Assembly (NCBI GenBank): GCA_963799425.1 | Contig: CAWCXA010000016.1 | Span: forward strand, 62,001 to 126,000 | DNA from: CAVWSM01 sp963799425 | Lineage (GTDB): Bacteria; Actinomycetota; Actinomycetes; Jiangellales; Jiangellaceae | Length of the DNA stretch: 64,000 bases | Direction of reading: 5' to 3' | Part shown: positions 17,667-26,064 of the stretch, one piece after another | Layout: each line of letters starts with the position of its first letter | Numbering within the stretch: position 1 is the first letter of the stretch | Notes under the pieces: generated by a model | Seen by the model: the letters and a program-made list of their open reading frames with translations, nothing else | Databases searched by the model: none | Told to the model about the DNA's origin: nothing | Position numbers and translations under genes: made by a program

Positions 17667-18491
17667 GTGACTCCCCGAGAAATGGATTCAACACGCGTGG
17701 AGGATCCCTACCAGCTCGCCGCCGAGGCCGCCGAATCCCTGCGGCGGCTGACCGGGGTCGAGACGCACGACGCGGTCGTCGTGCTGGGCTCCGGCTGGGT
17801 GCCGGCCGCCGATCTGCTGGGCGAGACTGTGGTCGAGTTCGCCGTGACGGAACTGCCCGGTTTTGCGGCTCCTGCAGTTGCCGGACACGCCGGAAACGTG
17901 CGCTCGGTCGCTGTCGGCGAGCGTCGGGTGCTGGTGATGCTGGGACGGACGCATCTGTACGAGGGCCGCGGCGTCGCCCCCGTCGTGCATGGGGTCCGTA
18001 CGGCCGTCGAAGCCGGTTGCCGCGTAGCCGTGCTGACCAACGGCTGCGGCGGCCTCGACCCGTCGTGGAGTCCTGGCACGCCGGTGCTGATCAGCGACCA
18101 CATCAACCTGACCGGCCGTTCGCCGCTCGTCGGAGCACGGTTCGTGGATCTCACCGATCTCTACTCCGCGCGGTTGCGGTCCCTCTGCCGTGAGGTCGAC
18201 CCCAGCCTGGCCGAGGGGGTGTACGTGCAGTTCCCGGGGCCGCACTACGAGACGCCCGCCGAGATCGGCATGGTGCGCGCCATCGGCGGCACCCTTGTGG
18301 GGATGTCGACGACGTTGGAGGCCATCGCCGCACGGGAGGCCGGAGCCGAGGTGCTCGGCCTGTCATTGGTGACCAACCCTGCCGCGGGCATGACGGGAGA
18401 GCCGCTCAACCACGAAGAGGTCCTCGCGGCCGGACGATCGGCTGCCGAGCGCATGGGCCAGTTACTGGCCGCCGTTCTGCAGAGGTTGTAA
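17667..18491 (+). CDS. punA: Purine nucleoside phosphorylase (trimeric)
   Basis: 274 residues. Phosphate and purine site segments are visible: VVVLGSGWVPAADL, VAGHAGNVRSV, GRTHLYEG, VLTNGCGGLDPSWSPGTPVLISDHINLTG, YVQFPGPHYETPAEI, VGMSTTLEAIAAREAG, LSLVTNPAAG. Splits inosine/guanosine and deoxy forms with phosphate to base and (deoxy)ribose-1-phosphate. GTG 17667 or ATG 17682 could be the start. Precedes the phosphomutase, so the product can be passed on directly. Confidence 0.93.
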   Translation: MTPREMDSTRVEDPYQLAAEAAESLRRLTGVETHDAVVVLGSGWVPAADLLGETVVEFAVTELPGFAAPAVAGHAGNVRSVAVGERRVLVMLGRTHLYEGRGVAPVVHGVRTAVEAGCRVAVLTNGCGGLDPSWSPGTPVLISDHINLTGRSPLVGARFVDLTDLYSARLRSLCREVDPSLAEGVYVQFPGPHYETPAEIGMVRAIGGTLVGMSTTLEAIAAREAGAEVLGLSLVTNPAAGMTGEPLNHEEVLAAGRSAAERMGQLLAAVLQRL

Positions 18492-18528
18492 TCGTCTGCG
18501 CCGGCTCTAACGGAAGGCGGTCGCTCTC

Positions 18529-20193
18529 GTGACTGAGGTGCTGGAGCAGGCGCGAGCATGGCTCGCCGAGGACCCTGACCTGGACACGCGCGTAGAGCTC
18601 GCCGAGCTGCTGGAGCTCGCTGAAGCGGGCGACTCGGTGGCGCTTGCCGACCTGGGTGACCGGTTCGCAGGGCGGCTGGAGTTCGGGACCGCCGGGTTGC
18701 GGGGCGCGCTCGGGGCCGGTCCCAACAGGATGAACCGCGTTGTCGTGATCAGGGCTGCCGCAGGCTTGGCGTCCTACCTGCGTGCGCACGGTGGCGAGTC
18801 TGTCGTGATCGGCTTCGACGCCCGGCACAAGTCCGACGTGTTTGCACGCGACACCGCAGCGGTGATGCTAGGCGCCGGGCTTCGCGCGTACGTGCTGCCA
18901 CGGCCGCTCCCCACTCCCGTCCTCGCCTACGCAATCCGCCACCTCGACGTCGACGCCGGCGTCATGGTGACGGCGTCGCACAACCCTCCGCAGGACAACG
19001 GCTACAAGGTCTATCTCGGCGACGGCTCGCAGATCGTCCCGCCGGCCGATGTCGAGATCTCGGCCGCGATAGACGCTGTCGGGCCCCTGATGGCGGTGCC
19101 GCTCGCGGACAGCGGATGGCGGGTCCTGGAGGACCCTGATGTCCTGACGCCCTATTTGGTTCGGGTCGCGTCCCTGCCCGCGCCCGAAGGTCCGCGCGAG
19201 CTGCGGATCGTGTCGACGCCGCTTCACGGCGTTGGTGGACCGGTGCTCGCGGAAGCCTTGACACGCGCGGGATTCACCGCGCCGCATGTCGTGCCTGCGC
19301 AGGCCGCGCCAGATCCGGAGTTCCCGACGGTCGCGTTTCCCAACCCCGAGGAACCGGGCGCCATCGATCTCGCGCTCGACCTCGCGCGGACGGTCGATGC
19401 CGATCTGGTGCTCGCGAACGATCCGGACGCCGACCGCTGCGCCGTTGCCGCGAAGTTCCCCGATCGAAATGCGCCCGGCGGTTGGCGGATGCTCCGCGGC
19501 GACGAAGTCGGTGCGCTGCTCGCCGTACACATCCTGCGCCGCGGGACATCCCCCCACGATGTCTTCGCGTGCTCGATCGTGTCGTCGTCGCTGCTCGGCC
19601 GGATCGCGGCACGCCACGGTGTCGGCTATGCCGAGACGCTCACCGGTTTCAAGTGGGTCGGGAAGGTGCGGGGGCTGCGGTACGGATACGAGGAGGCGCT
19701 CGGCTACTGCGTCGACCCGGAGGCAGTACGCGACAAGGACGGCATCTCTGCAGCAGTCCTGGTCGCCGAGGTCGCCGCTCAGGTCAAGGCGGCGGGCCGC
19801 ACTCTCGCGGACGAGCTTGACGACATCGCACGCACGTACGGGCTGCACGCCACCGACCAGCTATCCGTACGCGTCGATGATCTCGCGGCTATCCCTGCCG
19901 CCGTCGACCGCCTGCGGGCCACCCCGCCCACCCAGCTCGGCGGCCTCGCCGTCGAGTCGGTCGAGGACCTGTCCGAAGGTGTCAGAGGGCTGCCCCCGAC
20001 CGAGGGCCTGCGGCTCTGGCTCGCCTCCGGCGCGCGCGTGGTCGTGCGCCCCAGCGGCACCGAGCCCAAGCTGAAGAGCTATCTCGAGGTCGTGCTGCCG
20101 GTCGACGGCTCGGACGTGACGACGGTGCGCGCCGAGGCGGCGCGTCGCCTCGACGCGATCAAGGCCGATCTCGCCGCCGCGCTCGGCCTCTGA
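18529..20193 (+). CDS. pmmB: Phospho-sugar mutase (phosphopentomutase/PmmB type)
   Basis: 554 residues, alpha-D-phosphohexomutase superfamily: FGTAGLRG near residue 50, phosphoserine loop TASHNPPQDNGYK with Ser150, metal loop ANDPDADRCA, sugar loop GFKWVGK, and phosphate-binding RPSGTEPKLKSYLEV at the C-terminus. Long form (PMM2/PGM2-like) whose members include phosphopentomutase and phosphoglucomutase; the punA-deoC neighbourhood favours (deoxy)ribose-1- to 5-phosphate conversion. GTG 18529. Confidence 0.9.
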   Translation: MTEVLEQARAWLAEDPDLDTRVELAELLELAEAGDSVALADLGDRFAGRLEFGTAGLRGALGAGPNRMNRVVVIRAAAGLASYLRAHGGESVVIGFDARHKSDVFARDTAAVMLGAGLRAYVLPRPLPTPVLAYAIRHLDVDAGVMVTASHNPPQDNGYKVYLGDGSQIVPPADVEISAAIDAVGPLMAVPLADSGWRVLEDPDVLTPYLVRVASLPAPEGPRELRIVSTPLHGVGGPVLAEALTRAGFTAPHVVPAQAAPDPEFPTVAFPNPEEPGAIDLALDLARTVDADLVLANDPDADRCAVAAKFPDRNAPGGWRMLRGDEVGALLAVHILRRGTSPHDVFACSIVSSSLLGRIAARHGVGYAETLTGFKWVGKVRGLRYGYEEALGYCVDPEAVRDKDGISAAVLVAEVAAQVKAAGRTLADELDDIARTYGLHATDQLSVRVDDLAAIPAAVDRLRATPPTQLGGLAVESVEDLSEGVRGLPPTEGLRLWLASGARVVVRPSGTEPKLKSYLEVVLPVDGSDVTTVRAEAARRLDAIKADLAAALGL

Positions 20194-20202
20194 GCGGCCC
20201 GC

Positions 20203-20280
20203 CGAACATGCGGTTGGCGACCGATTTGAGCCCGAAACGGTCCTCACCCGCATGTTCGACCGTCGGTAACCGCATGTTCG
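20203..20280. repeat. Three-armed inverted repeat CGAACATGCGG / CCGCATGTTCG
   Basis: CGAACATGCGG at 20203-20213 is matched by reverse complements at 20248-20258 and 20270-20280; the outer pair extends to 21 bases with three mismatches. Two alternative hairpins can form. It fills the space between the pmmB stop and the convergent permease remnant, consistent with a two-way terminator or a dispersed palindromic repeat. Confidence 0.85.
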
Positions 20281-20287
20281 AAGACGA

Positions 20288-20603
20288 TCAGGGGTGATCG
20301 TCCTCGTGGACGAGCACCGGTGTGTCGCGATTGAGCGTCTCACCGTTGAAGAACGGTCGGCTCGCCTCGGGTCACGTACCACAGAGTCATCAGTACGACG
20401 CCGAGCAGCAGCCCACCAACGCCAAGGACGAATGCACCGCCGATGTCGAAGAGGACCGTGAAGCCGTACTCACGATCCGCCATGTCGATCGCACTCTTGA
20501 CCAGCGCCAGGGTCAGCATCACGCCCCCGAGGAACGGCAAGAGGCCGCGGAAGACGAACGACTGCCACGATGCCCTGAGGGTGTGCCGGAAGTACCTGCC
20601 CAC
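20288..20603 (-). pseudogene. C-terminal remnant of an APC-family amino acid permease
   Basis: About 100 residues equal to the last part of APC permeases: YFRHTLRASWQSFVFRGLLPFLGGVML, a loop, GGAFVLGVGGLLLGVVLM, then after a one-base shift near 20365 the usual end PFFNGETLNRDTPVLVHEDD and stop at 20288. An in-frame stop lies just upstream of 20603 and the ten or so earlier transmembrane segments are absent; a PH-domain gene occupies the space. So this is a truncated relic even if the inner shift is a sequencing error. Confidence 0.7.
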
Positions 20604-20628
20604 TGCTGATCGCCATCAGGCGCCCCGA

Positions 20629-21207
20629 TCACGTTGCCAGCGTCACCACCAACGCAACGAGCAAGACAACGATGACGCCAATCTCGACCCAGCGCACGGT
20701 GACGACCGGGCGACCCTGGTCCGAGGTGGGAAGGTGCTCGCCTCGCAGGCGGGTGAGCTCCGCGACGGCGAAGGTCACCGGAGTGCGTCGTGGGTTGACG
20801 CTCAGCGTGGCTGCGTTGGCCGCCGCGCCGCGCTGCCAGATCCGGAACATATCGCCCAGGCGGGCCGCCACTGCAGGGCTCCGGTACGACCCGAACGGCG
20901 TGTGAATGACCAAGACGTCCCGGGCATCCATGTCCTCGATCTGCCGCCACGGCACCCAGACGTCTCGGAACCCGCCGCGCAGCCGTACGCCCGCGGGATG
21001 CGCGGTCACCCGTGGCCGCCTATCCAGCTGCCACAGCAGCGCCGTCAGAATCAGCAGGATCAGCACCACGACCAAACCGGTCCGATCGCGGCTGCGGACC
21101 ACGACGTCGCCGATGTTGAAGGCGACGAACGCCAGCCAAAGCACCCAGGTCACCCGGGCCCGGGTCGACCGGAACACCGCCAGCGGTTTGTCCGCCTCCG
21201 CACTCAT
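20629..21207 (-). CDS. PH-domain membrane protein
   Basis: 192 residues from ATG 21207: two N-terminal membrane segments (VTWVLWLAFVAFNIGDVVV; GLVVVLILLILTALLWQL), then a bacterial PH-like region (RVTAHPAGVRLRGGFRDVWVPWRQIEDM) and a last TM helix (WVEIGVIVVLLVALVVTLAT). This matches actinobacterial PH-domain proteins of unknown role found next to deoC. An in-frame upstream Met exists but would overlap deoC on the other strand. Divergent from deoC with 24 bases between starts, so they must share promoter space. Confidence 0.72.
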   Translation of the reverse strand: MSAEADKPLAVFRSTRARVTWVLWLAFVAFNIGDVVVRSRDRTGLVVVLILLILTALLWQLDRRPRVTAHPAGVRLRGGFRDVWVPWRQIEDMDARDVLVIHTPFGSYRSPAVAARLGDMFRIWQRGAAANAATLSVNPRRTPVTFAVAELTRLRGEHLPTSDQGRPVVTVRWVEIGVIVVLLVALVVTLAT

Positions 21208-21231
21208 GGCTGGCGATCGTAGACTCAATGC

Positions 21232-22179
21232 GTGACCGTCCTCGACACGCTCGACACCGGGGTCACGGCGTCCAACGCCACACTCCGGCGATTCCTGCAT
21301 GGCCTACCGGGTGTTGACCAGGTCGGCGCCGACGCGCGCGCCGCGACTCTCGCAACCCGGTCGATCAAGACGACAGCCAAAGCGTTCGCGATCGACCTCG
21401 CCATCCGCATGATCGACCTGACGACGCTGGAAGGGCAGGACACCCCCGGCAAGGTCCGGGCGCTCAGCGCCAAGGCCAAGCACCCAGACCCGAGCGACCC
21501 CACCGCGCCGCCAGTTGCGGCCGTCTGCGTCTACCCCGACATGGTGCCGGTCGCCGCTCCGGTGCTGAAGGGCACCGGCATCCATCTGGCCAGTGTGGCG
21601 ACGGCTTTCCCGAGCGGCCGGGCCAGCCTTGCCGTCAAGCTCCAGGACACCAAGGACGCGGTGGCGGCAGGGGCCGACGAGGTCGACATGGTGATCGACC
21701 GCGGGGCGTTCTTGAGCGGCCACTACCTCGAGATCTTCGAAGAGATCGTCGCCGTCAAGCAGGCGTGTGCCCCCGCCCACTTGAAGGTAATTCTGGAGAC
21801 GGGTGAGCTCGTCACCTACGACAACGTGCGCCGAGCCTCCTGGCTGGCGATGCTCGCGGGCGCCGACTTCATCAAGACGAGCACCGGCAAGATTTCGCCC
21901 GCCGCCACTCTCCCGGTCACGCTGGTGATGCTGGAGGCCGTCCGCGACTACCGCACCGCCAGCGGGCGCCAGGTCGGCGTCAAACCCGCAGGCGGCATCC
22001 GCACGACGAAGGACGCGATCAAATACCTGGTCCTCGTCAACGAGACCGTGGGCTCGGACTGGCTGGATCCGGATTGGTTCCGGCTCGGTGCGTCGAGTCT
22101 GCTCAACGACCTGCTGATGCAGCGACAGAAGCTCAAGACCGGTCACTACGCCGGCCCCGACTACTTCACGCTGGACTGA
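21232..22179 (+). CDS. deoC: Deoxyribose-phosphate aldolase
   Basis: 315 residues (long actinobacterial form with ~60 extra N-terminal residues). Schiff-base Lys in FIKTSTGKIS and the helper Lys in VGVKPAGGIRT; EVDMVIDRGAFLSG and LKVILETGEL complete the barrel. Cleaves 2-deoxyribose-5-phosphate to glyceraldehyde-3-phosphate and acetaldehyde. GTG 21232. Followed by two aldehyde-dehydrogenase-like genes (11-base gap, then 1-base overlap), as in Streptomyces. Confidence 0.93.
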   Translation: MTVLDTLDTGVTASNATLRRFLHGLPGVDQVGADARAATLATRSIKTTAKAFAIDLAIRMIDLTTLEGQDTPGKVRALSAKAKHPDPSDPTAPPVAAVCVYPDMVPVAAPVLKGTGIHLASVATAFPSGRASLAVKLQDTKDAVAAGADEVDMVIDRGAFLSGHYLEIFEEIVAVKQACAPAHLKVILETGELVTYDNVRRASWLAMLAGADFIKTSTGKISPAATLPVTLVMLEAVRDYRTASGRQVGVKPAGGIRTTKDAIKYLVLVNETVGSDWLDPDWFRLGASSLLNDLLMQRQKLKTGHYAGPDYFTLD

Positions 22180-22190
22180 GGCGACTCACT

Positions 22191-23633
22191 GTGACTGCCT
22201 TCGAATATGCCCCCGCGCCGGAATCGCGCGCGATCGTCGACATCAAGAGCTCCTACGGGCTCTTCATCGACGGCGAGTTTGTCGATCCGATCGACGGCGC
22301 TCCGTTCAAGTCGGTCAACCCGGCGACCGAGGAGGTGCTCGCCGAGGTCACGGCCGCCGGCGAGCAGGATGTTGATCGCGCAGTGCGGGCGGCCCGCAGA
22401 GCGTACGAACGGACCTGGTCGAAACTTTCGGGACGCGACCGCGCCAAGTACCTGTTCCGCATCGCGCGGATCGTCCAGGAACGCAGCCGCGAGCTTGCCG
22501 TCCTCGAGTCGATCGACAACGGCAAGCCGATCCGGGAGTCCCGCGACACTGACGTCCCACTGGTTGGGGCCCACTTCTTCTACTACGCGGGCTGGGCCGA
22601 CAAACTCTCGTACGCAGGGTTCGGACCCAACCCACAGCCGTACGGTGTCGCGGGCCAGATCATTCCGTGGAACTTCCCGCTGCTCATGCTCGCCTGGAAA
22701 ATCGCGCCCGCGCTCGCCACGGGCAACACGGTCGTGCTCAAGCCGGCGGAGACGACACCGCTGACCGCGTTGCTGTTCGCCGAGATCTGCCAGCAGGCTG
22801 ACCTTCCGCCGGGTGTGGTCAACATCGTCACCGGCGCCGGCGAGACCGGACAGGCCCTGGTCAGCCACCCCGACGTCGACAAGGTCGCTTTCACCGGCTC
22901 GACCGAGGTCGGTCGCCTCATCGCCAAGTCAGTGGCGGGAACGCACAAGAAGGTGACGCTCGAGCTGGGCGGCAAGGCCGCCAACGTGGTCTTCGAGGAC
23001 GCACCCATCGATCAGGCGGTCGAGGGGATCGTCAATGGCATCTTCTTCAACCAGGGGCACGTCTGCTGCGCCGGTTCGCGCTTGCTCGTGCAGGAGTCTG
23101 TGGCCGACGAGCTGATGGCCTCGCTCAAGCGTCGCCTCGGCACGCTCCGGATGGGCGACCCGCTCGACAAGAACACCGACATCGGGGCTATCAACTCCGC
23201 CGAGCAGCTGGCCAAGATCCGCGCGCTGTCCGACATCGGTGAGGCCGAGGGTGCCGAACGGTGGTCGCCACCGTGCGAGCTGCCCGAGCGTGGCTATTGG
23301 TTCCCACCCACCGTGTTCACCGGCGTCACCCAGGCACACCGGATCGCGCGTGAGGAGATCTTCGGGCCGGTCCTGTCGGTGCTCACCTTCCGTACACCTG
23401 CCGAGGCGGTCGAGAAGGCCAACAACACGCCGTACGGTCTGTCCGCCGGCGTCTGGACCGACAAGGGCTCGCGCATCCTCTGGATGGCTCAGCAGCTGCG
23501 GGCCGGTGTGGTGTGGGCCAACACGTTCAACAAGTTCGACCCGGGGTCGCCGTTCGGCGGCTACAAAGAGAGCGGGTACGGCCGCGAGGGCGGACGGCAC
23601 GGCCTGGAGTCATACCTCAAGGTGGACCTGTGA
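22191..23633 (+). CDS. NAD(P)-dependent aldehyde dehydrogenase
   Basis: 480 residues, complete ALDH: IIPWNFPLLM (Asn of the oxyanion hole), VVLKPAETTPL, FTGSTEVGRLI (cofactor loop), VTLELGGKAANVV (general base Glu), FFNQGHVCCAGSRLLV (catalytic Cys292), EEIFGPVLSV and FGGYKESGYGREGG. Directly after deoC, so acetaldehyde from deoxyribose breakdown is a reasonable substrate (inference). GTG 22191; its stop overlaps the next start by one base. Confidence 0.92.
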   Translation: MTAFEYAPAPESRAIVDIKSSYGLFIDGEFVDPIDGAPFKSVNPATEEVLAEVTAAGEQDVDRAVRAARRAYERTWSKLSGRDRAKYLFRIARIVQERSRELAVLESIDNGKPIRESRDTDVPLVGAHFFYYAGWADKLSYAGFGPNPQPYGVAGQIIPWNFPLLMLAWKIAPALATGNTVVLKPAETTPLTALLFAEICQQADLPPGVVNIVTGAGETGQALVSHPDVDKVAFTGSTEVGRLIAKSVAGTHKKVTLELGGKAANVVFEDAPIDQAVEGIVNGIFFNQGHVCCAGSRLLVQESVADELMASLKRRLGTLRMGDPLDKNTDIGAINSAEQLAKIRALSDIGEAEGAERWSPPCELPERGYWFPPTVFTGVTQAHRIAREEIFGPVLSVLTFRTPAEAVEKANNTPYGLSAGVWTDKGSRILWMAQQLRAGVVWANTFNKFDPGSPFGGYKESGYGREGGRHGLESYLKVDL

Positions 23634-24499
23634 TGGACCAGCGGCTCTCCGTTCGCAAGACGTACAAGCTCTACATCGGCGGCAAGTTCCCGCGATCGGA
23701 GTCGGGTCGCTCGTACGAGATCACGGATCGGCGCGGGCGGTTCCTCGCCAACGCCGCGCTCGCGTCACGCAAGGATGCCCGCGACTCCGTCGTCGCTGCG
23801 CGCAAGGCGTTCGGCGGATGGTCGGCCGCGACGGCGTACAACCGCGGACAGATCCTCTACCGCGCCGCCGAGATGCTCGAGGGGCGCCGCGCGCAGTTCG
23901 TCGACGAGGTGTCGAGATCCGAGGGCGTGCAGGCTCGCCGCGCCGAGACTCTTGTCGACGCCGCTATCGACCGGTGGGTCTGGTACGCGGGCTGGTCAGA
24001 CAAGATCGCCCAAGTCGTCGGGTCGAGCAACCCGGTCGCCGGGCCGTACTTCGACTTCACGCTCCCCGAGCCGACCGGCGTCGTCGCCGTAGTCGCCCCG
24101 CAGTCATCGTCGCTGCTCGGGCTCGTCTCTGTCGTCGCACCCGCGATCGTCACCGGCAGCACCGTCGTCGTGCTCACCTCGGAGGAGCGGCCGCTTCCGG
24201 CCATCACGCTCTCGGAGGTGCTGGCGACGTCCGATCTGCCGGGCGGGGTCGTCAACGTGCTGACTGGTCGTACGGCCGAGGTCGCGCCGTGGCTCGCGTC
24301 CCACATGGATGTCAACGGCATCGACCTGTGCGGGGCGGGCGAGCTCGCCGCCTCCCTCGAGGAGTCGGCGGCTGACAACCTCAAGCGCGTCCTGCGACCC
24401 AGCCCCGATGGCGAGCCCGACTGGACGCGGAACCCGGGCCTCGAACGGCTGACGGCGTTCCTGGAGCACAAGACCGTCTGGCACCCGATCGGCGTCTGA
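23633..24499 (+). CDS. Half-length ALDH-like protein lacking the catalytic domain
   Basis: 288 residues. N-terminal ALDH oligomer/cofactor region is recognisable (KLYIGGKFPRSESGRSYEI, VVAPQSSSLLGLVSVVAPAI in place of the PWNFP loop, VVVLTSEERPLPAITLSEV, PGGVVNVLTG), then DLCGAGELAASLEESAADNLKRV replaces FTGSTEVG and the chain ends. The Glu base, catalytic Cys and C-terminal domain are missing, with an intact stop and start, so it is not a simple pseudogene. Same pairing occurs next to deoC in other actinobacteria. Likely a non-catalytic partner of the upstream ALDH (inference). Confidence 0.82.
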   Translation: MDQRLSVRKTYKLYIGGKFPRSESGRSYEITDRRGRFLANAALASRKDARDSVVAARKAFGGWSAATAYNRGQILYRAAEMLEGRRAQFVDEVSRSEGVQARRAETLVDAAIDRWVWYAGWSDKIAQVVGSSNPVAGPYFDFTLPEPTGVVAVVAPQSSSLLGLVSVVAPAIVTGSTVVVLTSEERPLPAITLSEVLATSDLPGGVVNVLTGRTAEVAPWLASHMDVNGIDLCGAGELAASLEESAADNLKRVLRPSPDGEPDWTRNPGLERLTAFLEHKTVWHPIGV

Positions 24500-24525
24500 C
24501 CGGCGCGGCAGGGGACAAGGTCCGT

Positions 24526-24573
24526 AGCGTATGGAGATCTGCTGTCGAGACGACCGGCAGATCCCCATACGCT
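24526..24573. terminator. 17-bp-arm inverted repeat between convergent genes
   Basis: AGCGTATGGAGATCTGC (24526-24542) and its reverse complement at 24557-24573 with one mismatch, 14-base loop, 26 bases after the half-ALDH stop and facing the HAAS gene end. Suits a two-way terminator without T tract; sequence differs from the other palindromes in the window. Confidence 0.65.
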
Positions 24574-24608
24574 GCACACCCACACCCCCGCGGCGGGCGC
24601 GCCCGACC

Positions 24609-25632
24609 TTAGTTCGGAGCAGTCAGCGCGCTCGGATTGGTCCGGTGTCTGAAAAGTTTCGGCGGTCTGGCTGTCCGTGCGCGGGATGACCGCGGCGAAC
24701 GGCGGAGTGGTGGGTCCGACCTCGCACGCCCCTGTCAGGGGGTCGACCACCGGCGTGCCCTGCGGGAACGCCTGACCATCTTGCAGCCACCCGTCGATCC
24801 AGCAGTCCGGCCCCGTGGACAACCGGATCGGGTTGCCGTCCTGGTCGAACAGGTAGACATCGGTGAGTGGGGTGCCGTCCGCGTCGAACGGGTAGACGTC
24901 GCGGATCCAGCCGTTGTCGCTGACCAAGGGCCCTTGTTCATAGACAGTGGTGTCGTACGAGACGTAGCCCTGGGCGGAGACGCCAGACTGGATCTGCGCC
25001 GTAACCGTCAGGGCGGCCGGGATCATCGCGAGGTTGACCCCGATGCCCACAGCTCTGGGCCAGCCACCGCCGCGCAATCCTTGCCGACCGAGCCAGACCG
25101 AGAGGGCGACCGAGCCGACGAACAACCCCGCGCCGAGCAGCCACTCGCTGCCGCCGATCCGCGGGAACGGAAAGCCGTGCGGCTCGCCGCCATAGACGTA
25201 GTCGAGTGAAAGCACGGCGAGCCACGCCCGCAGCACCCACCAAGCCGGCCGCAGCTCGCGCAACAGCCGCACCGCCTCGGCGCCACCGCGATGTCCCTCG
25301 ATGCGCCGCACGAGGTCCGTCCACCGACTACGCGCCGCCGCGAAGACCAGCGAGACGAAGCGCAGGTCCCGGCGACGGCGACGCGCGACCGAGCCCGCGA
25401 GCGGGTAGCCTGCCGCCGTCCGCAGCTCGTCCGCATACATCTGGGGCGAGCCGAGCCGCACCTCGAGCATGCCCGCAGGCGCGTCCGGCCCGAGCTCGAC
25501 GAGTACGTCGCTGAGGTACGACTCGAGCTCTTCGCAGACGTCCTCTCGCTCGGTCTCCGGAAGATCGCCGAGCGCCTCGCGTACCGCCGCTGCATAGGCG
25601 GCCGCCTCCGGGTGCAGGGTTCTCGCGCTCAC
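24609..25632 (-). CDS. HAAS-domain membrane protein paired with PadR, with DxDG repeats
   Basis: About 340 residues. N-terminal HAAS helix bundle (LPETEREDVCEELESYLSDVL) as found in partners of PadR regulators; three membrane segments around residues 120-235; then an outside domain with two copies of an acidic loop, YPFDADGTPLTDVYLF and FDQDGNPIRL, and two Cys flanking WIDGW. GTG 25632 overlaps the padR stop by four bases. As written the frame runs on into antisense of the ALDH gene; one extra base near 24630-24660 explains this, and removal gives a stop at 24609. Function unknown; similar genes are common in actinobacteria. Confidence 0.7.
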
Positions 25633-25955
25633 GCGGCCTCCTCGTGCAGCAGGGTTGCCATGGTTTTGGAGAAGTCCAACCAAGTCTTGGTCGCCTCGGC
25701 GAGAAGTGCGTGACCCTCCTGGTTGAGCGCGTAGTACTTGCGGTGCGGCCCCTCCTCACTCGGGACGACGTATGTCGTCAGCGCACCCGCGTTGTACAGC
25801 CGCCGCAGCGTGCCGTAGACCGATGCGTCGCCCACCTCGTCGAGCCCCGCGGCGCGCAGCCGCCGAAGCACGTCGTAGCCATATCCGTCTCCCTCCTGCA
25901 ACGTCGCAAGCACGGCCAGGTCAAGCACTCCCTTGAGCAGCTGGCTGGGATCCAT
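25629..25955 (-). CDS. PadR-family transcriptional regulator
   Basis: 108 residues, PadR-s1 type: LLKGVLDLAVLATLQEGDGYGYDVLRRL, the recognition helix and wing ASVYGTLRRLYNAGAL, and RKYYALNQEGHALL, with a short C-terminal dimer helix. ATG 25955 follows GGAGGGGTG; a longer in-frame start exists but lacks a ribosome site. Coupled to the HAAS gene, so it likely controls this pair, possibly through the dyad at 26002. Confidence 0.88.
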   Translation of the reverse strand: MDPSQLLKGVLDLAVLATLQEGDGYGYDVLRRLRAAGLDEVGDASVYGTLRRLYNAGALTTYVVPSEEGPHRKYYALNQEGHALLAEATKTWLDFSKTMATLLHEEAA

Positions 25956-26001
25956 CACCCCTCCTGGTGGCACAGATCGGCCGGTCTTCCGCCACGGATA
26001 C

Positions 26002-26020
26002 TAGTACGCAAACCGCACTA
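26002..26020. promoter_or_regulatory. Candidate PadR operator
   Basis: TAGTACG and CGCACTA form a dyad with one mismatch around a 5-base centre, 47 bases before the padR start and 45 bases after the brkB stop. PadR proteins commonly autoregulate through TA-rich dyads in this position. Assignment is inferred. Confidence 0.4.
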
Positions 26021-26064
26021 CCGCGCAAGAGGGCACAGCGACGAATCGCCAGTCCCCGCGTTTC

